DNA from: SURF-21 sp964510515 | GTDB lineage: Bacteria > Actinomycetota > Geothermincolia > Geothermincolales > RBG-13-55-18 | Reading direction: 5' to 3' | NCBI GenBank assembly: GCA_964510515.1 | Contig: CAZEAU010000008.1 | Location: 1-64,000 of the forward strand | DNA: 64,000 bases | The notes under the pieces: model-generated | Database searches by the model: none | Seen by the model: the letters and a program-made list of their open reading frames with translations, nothing else | What the model was told of the DNA's origin: nothing | Position numbers and translations under genes: made by a program | Part shown: piece by piece, positions 26,006 to 33,909 of the stretch | How the letters are laid out: every line of letters starts with the position of its first letter | How positions within the stretch are numbered: position 1 is the stretch's first letter

Positions 26006-26392
26006 GTGGCCGCGACCGCACTGGTGGTGGACGACGACAGGCTCCTGCTGAGGCTGGTCGAGCTGAACCTGGGCAGGGTCGGCATCAGGGTGCTGCTTGC
26101 GGACAGCGGGAGCGAGGCCCTGCGTATAGCCCGGGAGGCGAAGCCGGACGTGATCCTGCTCGACCTGATAATGCCGGCCATGGATGGCTACGAGGTCTTG
26201 CGGCAGCTGAAGTCGGGCGAGAGCACGCGGGAGATACCGGTCGTGGTGCTCAGCGCCAAGCCCAGCCTCGACGACCGCCGCAGGTGCGAGGATATGGGGG
26301 CGGCGGGCTTCATCGGCAAACCCTTCAACCTCGCTGAACTGCGCGCGGCGGTGCGGGCTATAGTCGGCTTGGACGATCCGGGCCCGACATAG
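26006..26392 (+). CDS. single-domain response regulator
   Basis: A 128-residue receiver domain. LVVDDDRLL provides the acidic pair, LLDLIMPAMDGYE the phosphoacceptor Asp, VVLSAKPS the switch residue (Ser in place of Thr) and IGKPFNLAEL the Lys. No output domain. GTG 26006 is favoured since GGGGAGG lies 8 nt upstream; GTG 25997 overlaps that ribosome site. No histidine kinase is adjacent, so it is an orphan regulator here. Confidence 0.88.
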   Translation: MAATALVVDDDRLLLRLVELNLGRVGIRVLLADSGSEALRIAREAKPDVILLDLIMPAMDGYEVLRQLKSGESTREIPVVVLSAKPSLDDRRRCEDMGAAGFIGKPFNLAELRAAVRAIVGLDDPGPT

Positions 26393-26463
26393 CCGCGGCG
26401 CTCGAGGCCGCGCTCCGCGCCCGGCGGCGGGCCACGGAGCTCCCGCGCGATTGCAGCTCGCCG

Positions 26464-27060
26464 CTAGGGAGTGAGGAATCTCTGGAACAGCGCCAGCTGC
26501 TGCGCGTTCTTCACCGCCCCGCGCACCTTGAACCTGCCGCCGGCGACGGCCCGCAGCATCTTCTGCCCCTCCTCGCCCTGCAGCCAGGCGAGGATCTGCT
26601 TGCCCTTGCCGATGCGGGCCAGGCTGAGCAGCAGCGCGAGTTCCGTGTGCACATAGACGCCCGCTCCCTCGATTACCCCGTTGGCGACCTCGACGTCGCT
26701 CGCCCGGAAGATCATGGTAGCGGCCATCTCGGGGTGCTCGAGGTCCTGCACGGCAATGGAGACATTCATCCTGTCCGCAACCTTACGCTTGTAGGGGTCG
26801 CGGATGAACCCCTTGACCAGCTCCCCCATCATGTAGGCGAGGGGGTTCGGCTCGGCTTCCCGCATGGTGACCGTGCCTCCACCCGGGGGCAGCTGCTCCG
26901 CCTTGCCTTTCGAGGCCTGGGCGGCCGCGGCGGCCGCGCCCCCCACGAGAGCCAGGAAGAGGCACCTCCTCCTCCGCCTGCGTGCCCTCGCCCTCTTGAG
27001 TTCCCTCCTGATCAGCCGGGCCTCCTGCCCCACCGCCTTCCTTATCTCTCTTCTGCTCAC
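26464..27060 (-). CDS. uncharacterised protein with basic N-terminus, hydrophobic segment and possible SCP-2-like domain
   Basis: 198 residues. Residues 1-35 are strongly basic (runs of Arg/Lys), 36-50 form a short hydrophobic Ala-rich helix, then a linker, and about 100-198 form a domain with the feel of an SCP-2/sterol-carrier fold (NVSIAVQDLEHPEMAATMIF, KMLRAVAGGRFKVRGAVKN). The SCP-2 assignment is tentative. GTG 27060 has GGAGGAA 5 nt upstream; the frame is open further but lacks a ribosome site. It lies between an orphan response regulator and tRNA-Ser and has no clear partner. Confidence 0.65.
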   Translation of the reverse strand: MSRREIRKAVGQEARLIRRELKRARARRRRRRCLFLALVGGAAAAAAQASKGKAEQLPPGGGTVTMREAEPNPLAYMMGELVKGFIRDPYKRKVADRMNVSIAVQDLEHPEMAATMIFRASDVEVANGVIEGAGVYVHTELALLLSLARIGKGKQILAWLQGEEGQKMLRAVAGGRFKVRGAVKNAQQLALFQRFLTP

Positions 27061-27257
27061 TACTTCCTCCTTCACCCTCCGGCTGGACTTGCCCCGAAGC
27101 CAACGACAGACGCCCGCTTTCCCGCCCCGATCATCCCCATATTCTACCCCATATCGGGGCATCGGATCCCGCTCAGGCCCGGCAAGGCGCAGCGGAAGGA
27201 CGCGCCGCGGGGGCGCGGCGGCGGGGGGCGGTGAAGCCCCGTGGCGACCACGCATGC

Positions 27258-27285
27258 AAAAGCCCGGGGGGCTCATCCCCCGGGC
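27258..27285 (-). terminator. intrinsic terminator of tRNA-Ser(GCT)
   Basis: Minus strand: a 9-bp stem (GCCCGGGGG and CCCCCGGGC, 6-nt loop) followed by TTTT, 8 nt past the tRNA 3' end. Confidence 0.75.
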
Positions 27286-27292
27286 GCGATGT

Positions 27293-27383
27293 TGGCGGAA
27301 GGGGTGGGATTTGAACCCACGGTGCGGTCTCCCGCACAATCGCTTAGCAGGCGATCACCTTAGGCCAGCTCGGTCACCCTTCC
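27293..27383 (-). tRNA. tRNA-Ser (anticodon GCT)
   Basis: Acceptor arms GGAAGGG and CCCTTCC pair over 7 bp, the anticodon loop reads CTGCTAA, and a long variable arm marks a class II tRNA. The T-loop is TTCAAAT and CCA is encoded (27293-27295). It reads AGC/AGT codons. Confidence 0.93.
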
Positions 27384-27469
27384 AGCGGTCGTTAACCGGC
27401 CTTGCCCGGCCCACACACATTATAGGATGGCGCTCTCTGCGCCCGCCAGTCAAATACCCTCGCCGAGGG

Positions 27470-27676
27470 CTATGCGCCCTCCCCGCCGGCGGCGCGGTCG
27501 CAGATGAGCTCCCCGCCGACGCACACATTCTCCGGGGAGTTCTCCTTGATGATAACCACGAATGCCTGGCGGGGAAGGCCGTAAGCCTTCTCCAGGGCAT
27601 CGGTTATCTCGCTGGTCATGGCCCTCTTGGCCTCGAGATCCTTGATGGGAGGGCCGTCAACATAGACGTTCGGCAT
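27470..27676 (-). CDS. 4-oxalocrotonate tautomerase-family protein
   Basis: 68 residues starting MPNVYVDGPPIKDLEAKRAM. After Met removal Pro-1 is the catalytic base of the tautomerase superfamily. The following KAYGLPRQAFVVIIKENSPENVCVGG matches 4-OT-like proteins, split here as KAYGLPRQAFVVIIKE and NSPENVCVGG. These enzymes tautomerise enol/keto acids; no aromatic degradation genes are nearby, so its substrate is unknown. ATG 27676 is preceded by GAGAGGGGGAAAG. It lies downstream of cysK on the same strand, after the duplicated cysK tail. Confidence 0.85.
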   Translation of the reverse strand: MPNVYVDGPPIKDLEAKRAMTSEITDALEKAYGLPRQAFVVIIKENSPENVCVGGELICDRAAGGEGA

Positions 27677-27800
27677 CTCTTTCCCCCTCTCTCCGCCGCG
27701 CGCCGTTCGCGTGCGGCTCCGCATTTGCCTCGCCTTCGCTCACACTACCATATCGCGCGCGGAGGGGGGAGCGGCCACCCGCCGCAAGACCACGCCGCCG

Positions 27801-28044
27801 TCACAGCTGTTCGTAGAGCCAGGTGGGGAGGTAGCGCTCGCCGCTGGAGGGGACGATAACCACCACCAGCTTGCCCGCGTTTTCCTCGCGCCCGGCCACC
27901 GCCAGTGCCGCCCACACCGCCGTCACAGCTGTTCGTAGAGCCAGGTGGAGAGGTAGCGCTCGCCGCTGGAGGGGACGATAACCACCACCAGCTTGCCCGC
28001 GTTTTCCTCGCGCCCGGCCACCGCCAGTGCCGCCCACACCGCCG
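27801..28044. repeat. 122-bp tandem duplication of cysK 3' end
   Basis: Copy 1 is 27801-27922 and copy 2 is 27923-28044. They differ at one base (27827 G, 27949 A). Copy 2 is the real end of cysK, and copy 1 is a second, untranslated copy of the last 40 codons placed after the stop. The unit is not a multiple of three. Confidence 0.93.
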
Positions 28045-28849
28045 CCCCCGAGGATATGCCGGCCGGGATCCCCTCTTCCCTGGCCATGCTGCGCGCCGTC
28101 TCTCCCGCGTCCTCATCGCATACGGCGATGACCTCGTCGATGAGGTCGGTCCTCAGGATGTCCGGGACGAAGCCCGCCCCGATGCCCTGTATCCCGTGCG
28201 GGCCCGGCTTGCCCCCGGAGAGGACGGGGGACTCCGCCGGCTCCACGGCCACCACCTGGAAACCCGGCTTCCTCTCCTTGATCGCCTCCGCCACGCCGCT
28301 GATGGTCCCGCCGGTGCCCACGCCCGCGACCAGGATATCGACCCTTCCTTGCGTGTCCTCCCAGATCTCCCGCGCCGTGGTCTCCCGGTGCACGGCGGTG
28401 TTGACGGGGTTCTTGAACTGCTGGGGCATGTAGCCGCGCGGCGTCCGGGCGAGGACCTCCTCGGCCCTGGCGATGGCCCCCCGCATCCCCTCCGCGCCCG
28501 GGGTGAGCAGCAGCTCGGCCCCCAGGGCGGCGAGCAGTTTCCTCCGCTCCTCGCTCATGTTGTCGGGCATGGCCAGAATGAGGCGGTAGCCCCTGGACGC
28601 GCACACGAAGGCGAGGGCGATGCCGGTGTTCCCGCTGGTGGGCTCGATGACCACGCTCCCCTCCGCAAGCAGCCCCCTGCGCTCCGCATCCTCGATCATG
28701 CCCACGGCGATGCGGTCCTTCACGCTGCTCAGCGGGTTGAAGAACTCGAGCTTGGCGTATATCTCCGCCTTCGCCCCGCGGGAGACCCTCTTCAGCCTGA
28801 CCAGGGGGGTGTTCCCCACGGTCCCGGTGATGTCCTCGTAGAGTCTCAC
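27923..28849 (-). CDS. cysK: cysteine synthase (O-acetylserine sulfhydrylase)
   Basis: A 308-residue PLP enzyme. NPLSSVKDRIAVGMIEDAE carries the Schiff-base Lys, EPTSGNTGIALAF is the substrate loop and GVGTGGTISGVA binds the cofactor phosphate. It makes L-cysteine from O-acetylserine and sulfide. Start is GTG 28849 with AAGGA about 9 nt upstream. The gene ends ...STWLYEQL exactly where a 122-bp tandem copy of its tail begins, so the protein itself is intact. No cysE is adjacent. Confidence 0.93.
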   Translation of the reverse strand: MRLYEDITGTVGNTPLVRLKRVSRGAKAEIYAKLEFFNPLSSVKDRIAVGMIEDAERRGLLAEGSVVIEPTSGNTGIALAFVCASRGYRLILAMPDNMSEERRKLLAALGAELLLTPGAEGMRGAIARAEEVLARTPRGYMPQQFKNPVNTAVHRETTAREIWEDTQGRVDILVAGVGTGGTISGVAEAIKERKPGFQVVAVEPAESPVLSGGKPGPHGIQGIGAGFVPDILRTDLIDEVIAVCDEDAGETARSMAREEGIPAGISSGAAVWAALAVAGREENAGKLVVVIVPSSGERYLSTWLYEQL

Positions 28850-29469
28850 TTCGTGCGTCCTTCCTCTTCATCCGGCCTGCTCCGCGCCGCATACGCGCCG
28901 CGCCGCCGCTTGATTCCGGGCATCGCCCGCCCGGCTCGGGGAGGAGGCGCTCCCCCTCGGGCGAAGAGGCCTCCGCAGCGACCATAACACAGCCTTTTGA
29001 CGCGCGCACATCGCGCATTGATCCGCGGCATGACCGCGGCGCAACTCCATCCTCGGAAAGACCCACCGGCGCGCCCGCGGCCCCCGCCATCCCGCCGCGG
29101 TCATCACCTGCCCCAGACCTTTCACGCGCATTCCCCACGGGAATCATTCTTTCACCGCGCGGACAGGGACAAACACGCCGACCTCATCCGCGCCGCCCGG
29201 CCTGTCACGGCGGCGGCGCGCGCAAAGTTCACGCCGAGCAGCGTTTTGCCGGGGAGCAGGCTGGCGACGCCGGAGGGGGAATAGAGCTGTGGATAAGGTG
29301 CAGCGCGTGGTGGTGGGGGCCGGCGGCATACATGCCGTGGCGGACGGAGAGGCGGGGTCTTCCCTATTTGATGTGCCGGAGGGGGAATAGAGCTGTGGAT
29401 AAGGTGCAGCGCGTGGTGGTGGGGGCCGGCGGCATACATGCCGTGGCGGACGGAGAGGCGGGGTCTTCC
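28850..29469. other. 620-nt region without a gene, partly duplicated
   Basis: The upstream region of cysK and the downstream region of the TauE-like gene. From 29269 on it is a perfect tandem duplication. The rest (28850-29268) shows no supported gene, RNA or clear promoter. Confidence 0.45.
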
Positions 29470-29480
29470 CTATTTGATGT
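29269..29480. repeat. perfect 106-bp tandem duplication at TauE-like gene 3' end
   Basis: 29269-29374 and 29375-29480 are identical over 106 bp. Copy 2 includes the last codons and stop of the TauE-like gene (29470); copy 1 repeats them downstream of the stop. Confidence 0.95.
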
Positions 29481-30246
29481 GGTTGATGACCAGGACGGCA
29501 ACGCCCAATGTGACCAATACCGTGCCCGTGGCCCGGTTCAACACCTTCACCGGCGCCCGGTTGGCGTATTTTGCGGCGACCCTCGCCCACAGCAAGGTGC
29601 TGACGATGCAGAAGGCGAGCGCCCACGCGTCCGGCATGCCGCCGATGACGAAATGGCTGATGGAACCGGTAAGGGCGGTGAAGGCCATGATGAAGACGCT
29701 GGTCCCCACCGCGGTTTTCAGCTCGTAGCCGAGGGCGGTGGTGAGGACGAAGAGCATCATCAGCCCGCCGCCGGCTCCGACGAACCCGCAGACAAAACCC
29801 ACCACAACGCCGCTGAGGGCGGAGCGGACGAACATGTCTCTTGCGCGGGCATGCGTAAGCCGCGCCCTGGGGGCCATGACCGGCTTGACGATGAACCTGA
29901 TGCCGAGCAGAAGGGTCATGAAGATGGAGGACCCCCCCAGGGCGGTGCTGGGGACGAGGCTGGAAACGTAGCTTCCCACCAGGGTGAAACACAGGACCGC
30001 GGCCATCATGACCAGGCCGTTCCGGATGTCCAGGTTCCTGTTCCTGCCGTAGGTATAGGCGGAGACGGCACTGGCCAGGACGTCGCTGGCAAGCGCTATC
30101 CCCACCGCCATATAGGGCTCCATATCGAGGAAGGCGATGAGCATGGGGCTGATGACCACGGCCGCGCTCATGCCCGCGAAACCGGTCCCGAGGCCGGCGC
30201 CGAGGCCGGCGATAAAACAGATGGCGAACTTGAACAGCATCTCCAT
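29470..30246 (-). CDS. TauE/SafE-family sulfite/anion exporter (membrane)
   Basis: About 258 residues with some eight hydrophobic helices. Two family repeats are visible: GLGAGLGTGFAGMSAAVVISP near the N-terminus (read as GLGAGLGTGFAG and MSAAVVISP) and GFVCGFVGAGGGLMMLFV in the second half. These transporters move sulfite, taurine-derived or other small organosulfur anions across the inner membrane. Position one gene upstream of cysK fits sulfur metabolism. Start is uncertain: ATG 30246 or 30240 lack a good ribosome site, and ATG 30276 has AGGTG only 2 nt before it. Confidence 0.85.
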   Translation of the reverse strand: MEMLFKFAICFIAGLGAGLGTGFAGMSAAVVISPMLIAFLDMEPYMAVGIALASDVLASAVSAYTYGRNRNLDIRNGLVMMAAVLCFTLVGSYVSSLVPSTALGGSSIFMTLLLGIRFIVKPVMAPRARLTHARARDMFVRSALSGVVVGFVCGFVGAGGGLMMLFVLTTALGYELKTAVGTSVFIMAFTALTGSISHFVIGGMPDAWALAFCIVSTLLWARVAAKYANRAPVKVLNRATGTVLVTLGVAVLVINHIK

Positions 30247-30503
30247 TATCTGTTTATTTCTGCGCCGGGCCGTCATCACCTGGCATGACTTGCGCTCCGG
30301 CGGCAAGTTGGACATCTACACCCAGCGGGTGAACGCAGGCACCTCGCCCCCGGCCGCCTGGTACCTGGCCGAGTGGCACGACTGGGGTCAACCCTCCCAA
30401 GTGCCATACGTGCGGAGCCGGGCGGGCACAGGGGGCCAATCAGCCATCGCCTCGTGCCTCAATATCAGGCCACCAATGGGAAATCAGGATATCTATTTCC
30501 CTG
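30247..30503. other. 257-nt region next to island border
   Basis: Between the TauE-like gene start and the left direct repeat of the tRNA-Ser mini-island. A short inverted repeat (TGGCAC at 30374, GTGCCA ending 30406) is present. No gene is supported; the open frame running through it on the plus strand continues into the tRNA remnant. Confidence 0.4.
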
Positions 30504-30580
<77 letters not shown>

Positions 30581-30687
30581 TAGCCTGATGTACTCTCGAA
30601 TGGCGTTATAAGCCGGCCCCATGACAGTTACTGCTGAATCCGTTGGTGATTCTTCTCAGGCGACTTCGGATCTCTTCGGTAACGAAG

Positions 30688-30924
30688 CTACCTCAGCTTC
30701 TTCAATTGTACCTTCAAGCCTTTGATGTCCTTGCCGGCAACCCTCCAAGTAAGCTTGAGATCCAGGCCAAAGTATTCGTGGACGATTATGTCCCGCATCC
30801 CTGCCATCTCTTTCCAGGGTATGTCGGGATTCAGCTCCTTGTAGTCCTGCGGGAGGTTCTTCGTGGCTTCGCCGATTATCTCGAGCCTTCGCATAACCGC
30901 GTCCTGAAGTTGAGTTGAGGCCAT
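30688..30924 (-). CDS. hepT: HepT-like HEPN toxin (DUF86), 5' end uncertain
   Basis: From ATG 30924, 78 residues of a HEPN-domain RNase toxin. LQDAVMRRLEIIGEATKNLP is the family core and GMRDIIVHEYFG contains the RX4HXY catalytic motif, whose Tyr is the residue AMPylated by MntA in characterised systems. In those systems the toxin is an RNase silenced by its nucleotidyltransferase partner, encoded just upstream here. The conserved first helix is encoded in frame upstream (30925-31017) but lacks ATG, GTG or TTG there. See that entry: the gene is either shortened or frameshifted. Confidence 0.8.
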   Translation of the reverse strand: MASTQLQDAVMRRLEIIGEATKNLPQDYKELNPDIPWKEMAGMRDIIVHEYFGLDLKLTWRVAGKDIKGLKVQLKKLR

Positions 30925-31017
30925 GAAATCATCAACCGTCTTGCCGTGAAGGTAACCCTCGATGAGCTCGATGCATTCCAGAATATGCTCTATGAATAAA
31001 TACCTGTGGTTCCTTTT
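30925..31017 (-). other. in-frame HepT N-terminal coding stretch without start codon
   Basis: In the HepT frame this encodes KRNHRYLFIEHILECIELIE and a further YLHGKTVDDF segment, matching the first helix of HepT proteins. It begins right after the MntA stop. A GTG overlapping that stop (GTGA) would be the natural start but is out of frame by one because five A's follow instead of four. Deleting one A restores a GTG-initiated protein of about 110 residues. Confidence 0.65.
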
Positions 31018-31311
31018 TCACAGAATGACCTTCTGCTCGCCCAATATCCTGTCCTTGAGAAGTGGATGCAGGGATTCATAGGTGAGCACATCCACGCCCC
31101 TACCCAGGATCTCCTCCAGCTCTATCTTCAGACCGGCCAGATCCAGCAGGCTCTTTTCCCCGCCCAGCTCGACGAGGATGTCCACGTCGCTCTGCTCATC
31201 GCTTTCCTCTCTCGCGATGGAGCCGAAAAGCGAAGCCTTGATAACATCATGCCTATCGAGCACGGGTAAAATCTTCGTCTTTACCTCTTCCAAGGTCATC
31301 CTTTTGCCCAT
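31018..31311 (-). CDS. mntA: MntA-type nucleotidyltransferase antitoxin
   Basis: A 97-residue minimal nucleotidyltransferase. The active-site motif GSX10DXD is perfect (LFGSIAREESDEQSDVDILV). MntA antitoxins neutralise HepT by transferring AMP units to its catalytic-site Tyr. ATG 31311 has GAAGG 6 nt upstream. The stop touches the HepT gene, as usual for the pair. A -10 box and an inverted repeat lie upstream. The pair sits inside a direct-repeat-bounded mini-island at tRNA-Ser, as expected for mobile toxin-antitoxin cargo. Confidence 0.9.
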   Translation of the reverse strand: MGKRMTLEEVKTKILPVLDRHDVIKASLFGSIAREESDEQSDVDILVELGGEKSLLDLAGLKIELEEILGRGVDVLTYESLHPLLKDRILGEQKVIL

Positions 31312-31349
31312 CTGTGCCTTCCCAAACGTGACTTGTGTTTTCCCTGATC

Positions 31350-31355
31350 ATTATA
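31350..31355 (-). promoter_or_regulatory. -10 box of mntA-hepT
   Basis: TATAAT on the minus strand, with the transcript expected to start near 31343, 32 nt before ATG 31311. The best -35 candidate at 17-nt spacing is TGCTGG. Confidence 0.5.
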
Positions 31356-31398
31356 ACAATCAGAGGCTGCAACCAGCATTTATTTCTGCACGGCCCAT

Positions 31399-31422
31399 AT
31401 ATTTTGTCGAGTCACAAAATAT
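31399..31422. promoter_or_regulatory. inverted repeat upstream of mntA-hepT
   Basis: ATATTTTGT (31399-31407), a 6-nt spacer and ACAAAATAT (31414-31422): perfect 9-bp arms in AT-rich DNA, about 45-70 bp upstream of the -10 box. It could be an operator, a recombinase-binding site of the former element, or a terminator-like fold. Confidence 0.5.
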
Positions 31423-31482
31423 GTCACAGTCCGATTTCAGCCAGTTTCTGCGGATTTCTGATGCGGGAGACGTTTATATAAA

Positions 31483-31594
<112 letters not shown>

Positions 31595-31709
31595 GCTTCC
31601 CTATTATAGCCGTGCGCCCGCCGCGGTAAAGCCGGGGCCGCCGCGAAGATGGCCGCTCCGCAATTTCATCTGCGCGGGGTTGCGGGCGCGCGGTATGGGC
31701 GGCTCCCGG

Positions 31710-32177
31710 CTATGCGTCCAGGCGGCCGCCGCCGCGCCGGGCGGCGAAGAACTCCCGCAGCACCCGGGCGCATTCCTCCTCGAGGATGCCCTCGGTCACC
31801 TCCATGCGGTGATGCGCGGCCTCGTCGCTCACCAGGTTGTAGCGGCTCCCCGCCGCCCCCAGCCTGAGGTCGCGGGCGCCGAAGACCAGCCTGCCCACGC
31901 GGGCCTGCACCATGGCCCCCGCGCACATGGGACAGGGCTCGAGGGTCACGTAGATGGTGGAACCCTCCAACCTCCAGCCTCCCAGCCGAGCCGCCCCCTC
32001 CCGCAGGGCGAGCAGCTCCGCGTGGTCCAGGGGGTTTCCCGTGGCCTCCCTGCGGTTATGGGCGCGGGCGAGGATCTCCCCCTCCTGCACCAGCACCGCG
32101 CCCACGGGCACCTCGCCCTCCGCGGCGGCGGCTCGCGCCTCCTCCAGGGCCGTGCGCATGTAATCCCGGTCTCTCAA
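31710..32177 (-). CDS. tadA: tRNA adenosine(34) deaminase
   Basis: A 155-residue zinc cytidine/adenosine deaminase. The catalytic motif is NPLDHAELLAL (His ligand and proton-shuttle Glu), with the Cys ligands in LEPCPMCAGAM. It converts A34 of tRNA-Arg(ACG) to inosine; that tRNA is encoded 3.7 kb away at 35869. The frame is open to 32345, but TTG 32177 has GGAGG 7 nt upstream and gives the normal TadA length and N-terminus (RDRDYMRTALEEA). Confidence 0.9.
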   Translation of the reverse strand: MRDRDYMRTALEEARAAAAEGEVPVGAVLVQEGEILARAHNRREATGNPLDHAELLALREGAARLGGWRLEGSTIYVTLEPCPMCAGAMVQARVGRLVFGARDLRLGAAGSRYNLVSDEAAHHRMEVTEGILEEECARVLREFFAARRGGGRLDA

Positions 32178-32555
32178 GTCCGTCCCTCCCCGCCCATGCC
32201 TCAACCGTGCTCCCTGCTCCTCTCGTTCGCGTACCATCCAGCGCAGGACGGCGTATGACGAGGCGTGGTTGCGCCCGCCGTGATGCCAGAGCGGGCGCAC
32301 CATCCGGCAGGTCATGCACCCGACGCGGTTTCCCTCACCGCACATCGTCCCTTGCTCTCCCCGCGAGCTCGGCCCTGCGGGCTGTGACTACAGCATACAC
32401 GGCGTCGGCTCCGCTCAGCCGTTCAGCCCCCGCTGCACGCCGTTCAACCCAATATTCCCTCGCTTGGAGAAAACCCCTCAAAGTGGAGCATCTACGTCCC
32501 GATAACATATCCGGGACGGAGAAGATATGTACAACGAGGTTAAGGGGGTAAGGTC
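32178..32555. other. 378-nt divergent intergenic region
   Basis: Between tadA and the HAMP-sensor gene. Only the inverted repeat at 32505-32530 stands out. No gene or RNA is supported. Confidence 0.45.
32505..32530. promoter_or_regulatory. inverted repeat before HAMP-sensor gene
   Basis: ACATATC (32505-32511), a 12-nt spacer and GATATGT (32524-32530): perfect 7-bp arms 25 nt upstream of the TTG start. A possible operator. Confidence 0.4.
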
Positions 32556-33413
32556 TTGAAGCGCAAATCCGGCAGGGAGATGAGGGCCTTGATGCTCGCG
32601 GTATCGGCATCTGCCCTGCTGCTGCTGCTGGCCATCATCGCCTATTTCATGATGGACGTCGTCATCACCAGCAACCGCAACATCGAACGCAACAAGCAGC
32701 TGGTGATCGAGCAATCGGAGCTGACCCTGGCCAAGATCGCAGGCAACATCTCGGGCATGCGAAAGAACCCGGCTTTGCTCCACCTTTTCAACCAGGATCT
32801 TATAAAGGACATACTGGATGCGAACCTGACCGTTTTCAACGCCTTCGTGGGGGATTTCGTCATCAGCTTCTTCCCCGTCGCCTACGTGGGGGTGGTCCGG
32901 GACGGCGAGGTCGCCTACCATCGCACCGCGCCCGGGGTCGAGGTGGATGCAACCGAGATGCCCGGCATCCCCCCGGCGGACGATTACGAGACCATGGAAT
33001 CGTTCGCCGGCAAGGAAGGATTATACATCTCGGCCTTTTACCACGTGGACCTGAGCAACTTGGAGTTGGGCGATTTCCACGTCAACATGATCCTCGACCG
33101 CAGCGATGAGATGGCGGATGTGGAGAAATACTTCGAGGGGCAGAGGAACGGTCTCGTCATCAGGCTCTCTGTGGCAGCGGCGATAGCGGTCGTCCTCTCG
33201 CTGCTGCTCACCACCCTCAGCCTGCGCCATTTCACCCGCAAGTACGTGGCCCATCCCATTGAGAGGCTCAACCGCATCGCGGAGGAGATAATCGACGGCA
33301 CCCATGAGGGCGAGGTGCAGGTGGACAAGGACAGTGCCTACGCCGCCCTGCAGGGCCTGCTGCGCAGCAGCCAGAAGCTGCTCGACCGCATGGAGCAGGA
33401 GATGCGGGAATGA
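32556..33413 (+). CDS. two-helix membrane sensor with extracytoplasmic domain and HAMP, no output domain
   Basis: 285 residues. Two membrane helices (about 14-35 and 205-228) flank an extracytoplasmic sensor of about 165 residues, and a HAMP linker follows (LSLRHFTRKYVAHPIERLNR, then EEIIDGTHEGEV) with a short coiled coil. The chain then ends with no kinase, cyclase or methyl-accepting domain. It must signal by contact with another protein; the 77-residue protein encoded 160 nt downstream is a candidate. Start is TTG 32556 with GGGGG about 9 nt upstream. No family name is certain. Confidence 0.75.
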   Translation: MKRKSGREMRALMLAVSASALLLLLAIIAYFMMDVVITSNRNIERNKQLVIEQSELTLAKIAGNISGMRKNPALLHLFNQDLIKDILDANLTVFNAFVGDFVISFFPVAYVGVVRDGEVAYHRTAPGVEVDATEMPGIPPADDYETMESFAGKEGLYISAFYHVDLSNLELGDFHVNMILDRSDEMADVEKYFEGQRNGLVIRLSVAAAIAVVLSLLLTTLSLRHFTRKYVAHPIERLNRIAEEIIDGTHEGEVQVDKDSAYAALQGLLRSSQKLLDRMEQEMRE

Positions 33414-33573
33414 GAACCGCGAGCGGTACAAGCTCCGGCATAAAGTTTCTTCTCGCCGGACACGATATAAGATTAGGAATCGCCGTTTCCTGCTGATGGA
33501 AAACTGGGTGGGCGCACGGAACCGGAAGTCGCGGCCGCTGCCGAAACAGCGATGCGACCGGGAGGCATAGACG

Positions 33574-33807
33574 TTGGCAAACAAGCTGGCGCAGGAGATA
33601 GAGAGGGTGCTGTCGGACGCGGTCGGCGATTTCATCGCCAAGGCGACGGTGAACAGGAACTGCGAACTCATCGGCACCACCCCGGATACGCTGAGCGCTG
33701 ACCAGCTCCCCGAGCTGGCGGAAAAGATAGATAAATCGGTTTCTTTCTTCTCGGGCAAGGATATAGGCACCGCGATCGGGGATAAGATCAGGGAGATCAA
33801 GGTGTGA
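33574..33807 (+). CDS. uncharacterised 77-residue helical protein
   Basis: Begins MANKLAQEIERVLSDAVGDF and is mostly helical and acidic/basic balanced. TTG 33574 has GGAGG 9 nt upstream. No domain is recognised. Position directly after the output-less HAMP sensor suggests, but does not prove, that the two act together. Confidence 0.6.
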   Translation: MANKLAQEIERVLSDAVGDFIAKATVNRNCELIGTTPDTLSADQLPELAEKIDKSVSFFSGKDIGTAIGDKIREIKV

Positions 33808-33909
33808 GCGCATGGCGCGGCATGTGACCGGCCGCGCCGCCGCCGGTTTTTTTTGCCCCCCACCGCTCGCGGACACGGGCGGTTGAGTATCCTGGCCCGC
33901 GCGCGGGGC

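Noticed and set aside
27745..28116. Reading frames across the duplicated cysK tail
   Set aside because: They exist only because the 122-bp unit is repeated and shifts frame; no ribosome site or family match.
29144..29992. Minus-strand frame through the 106-bp duplication with repeated Pro/His motifs
   Set aside because: Off-frame translation of the tandem duplication and of the TauE-like gene.
30374..30406. TGGCAC/GTGCCA inverted repeat as a tRNA or terminator
   Set aside because: Only 6-bp arms with an unpaired interior and no T-run.
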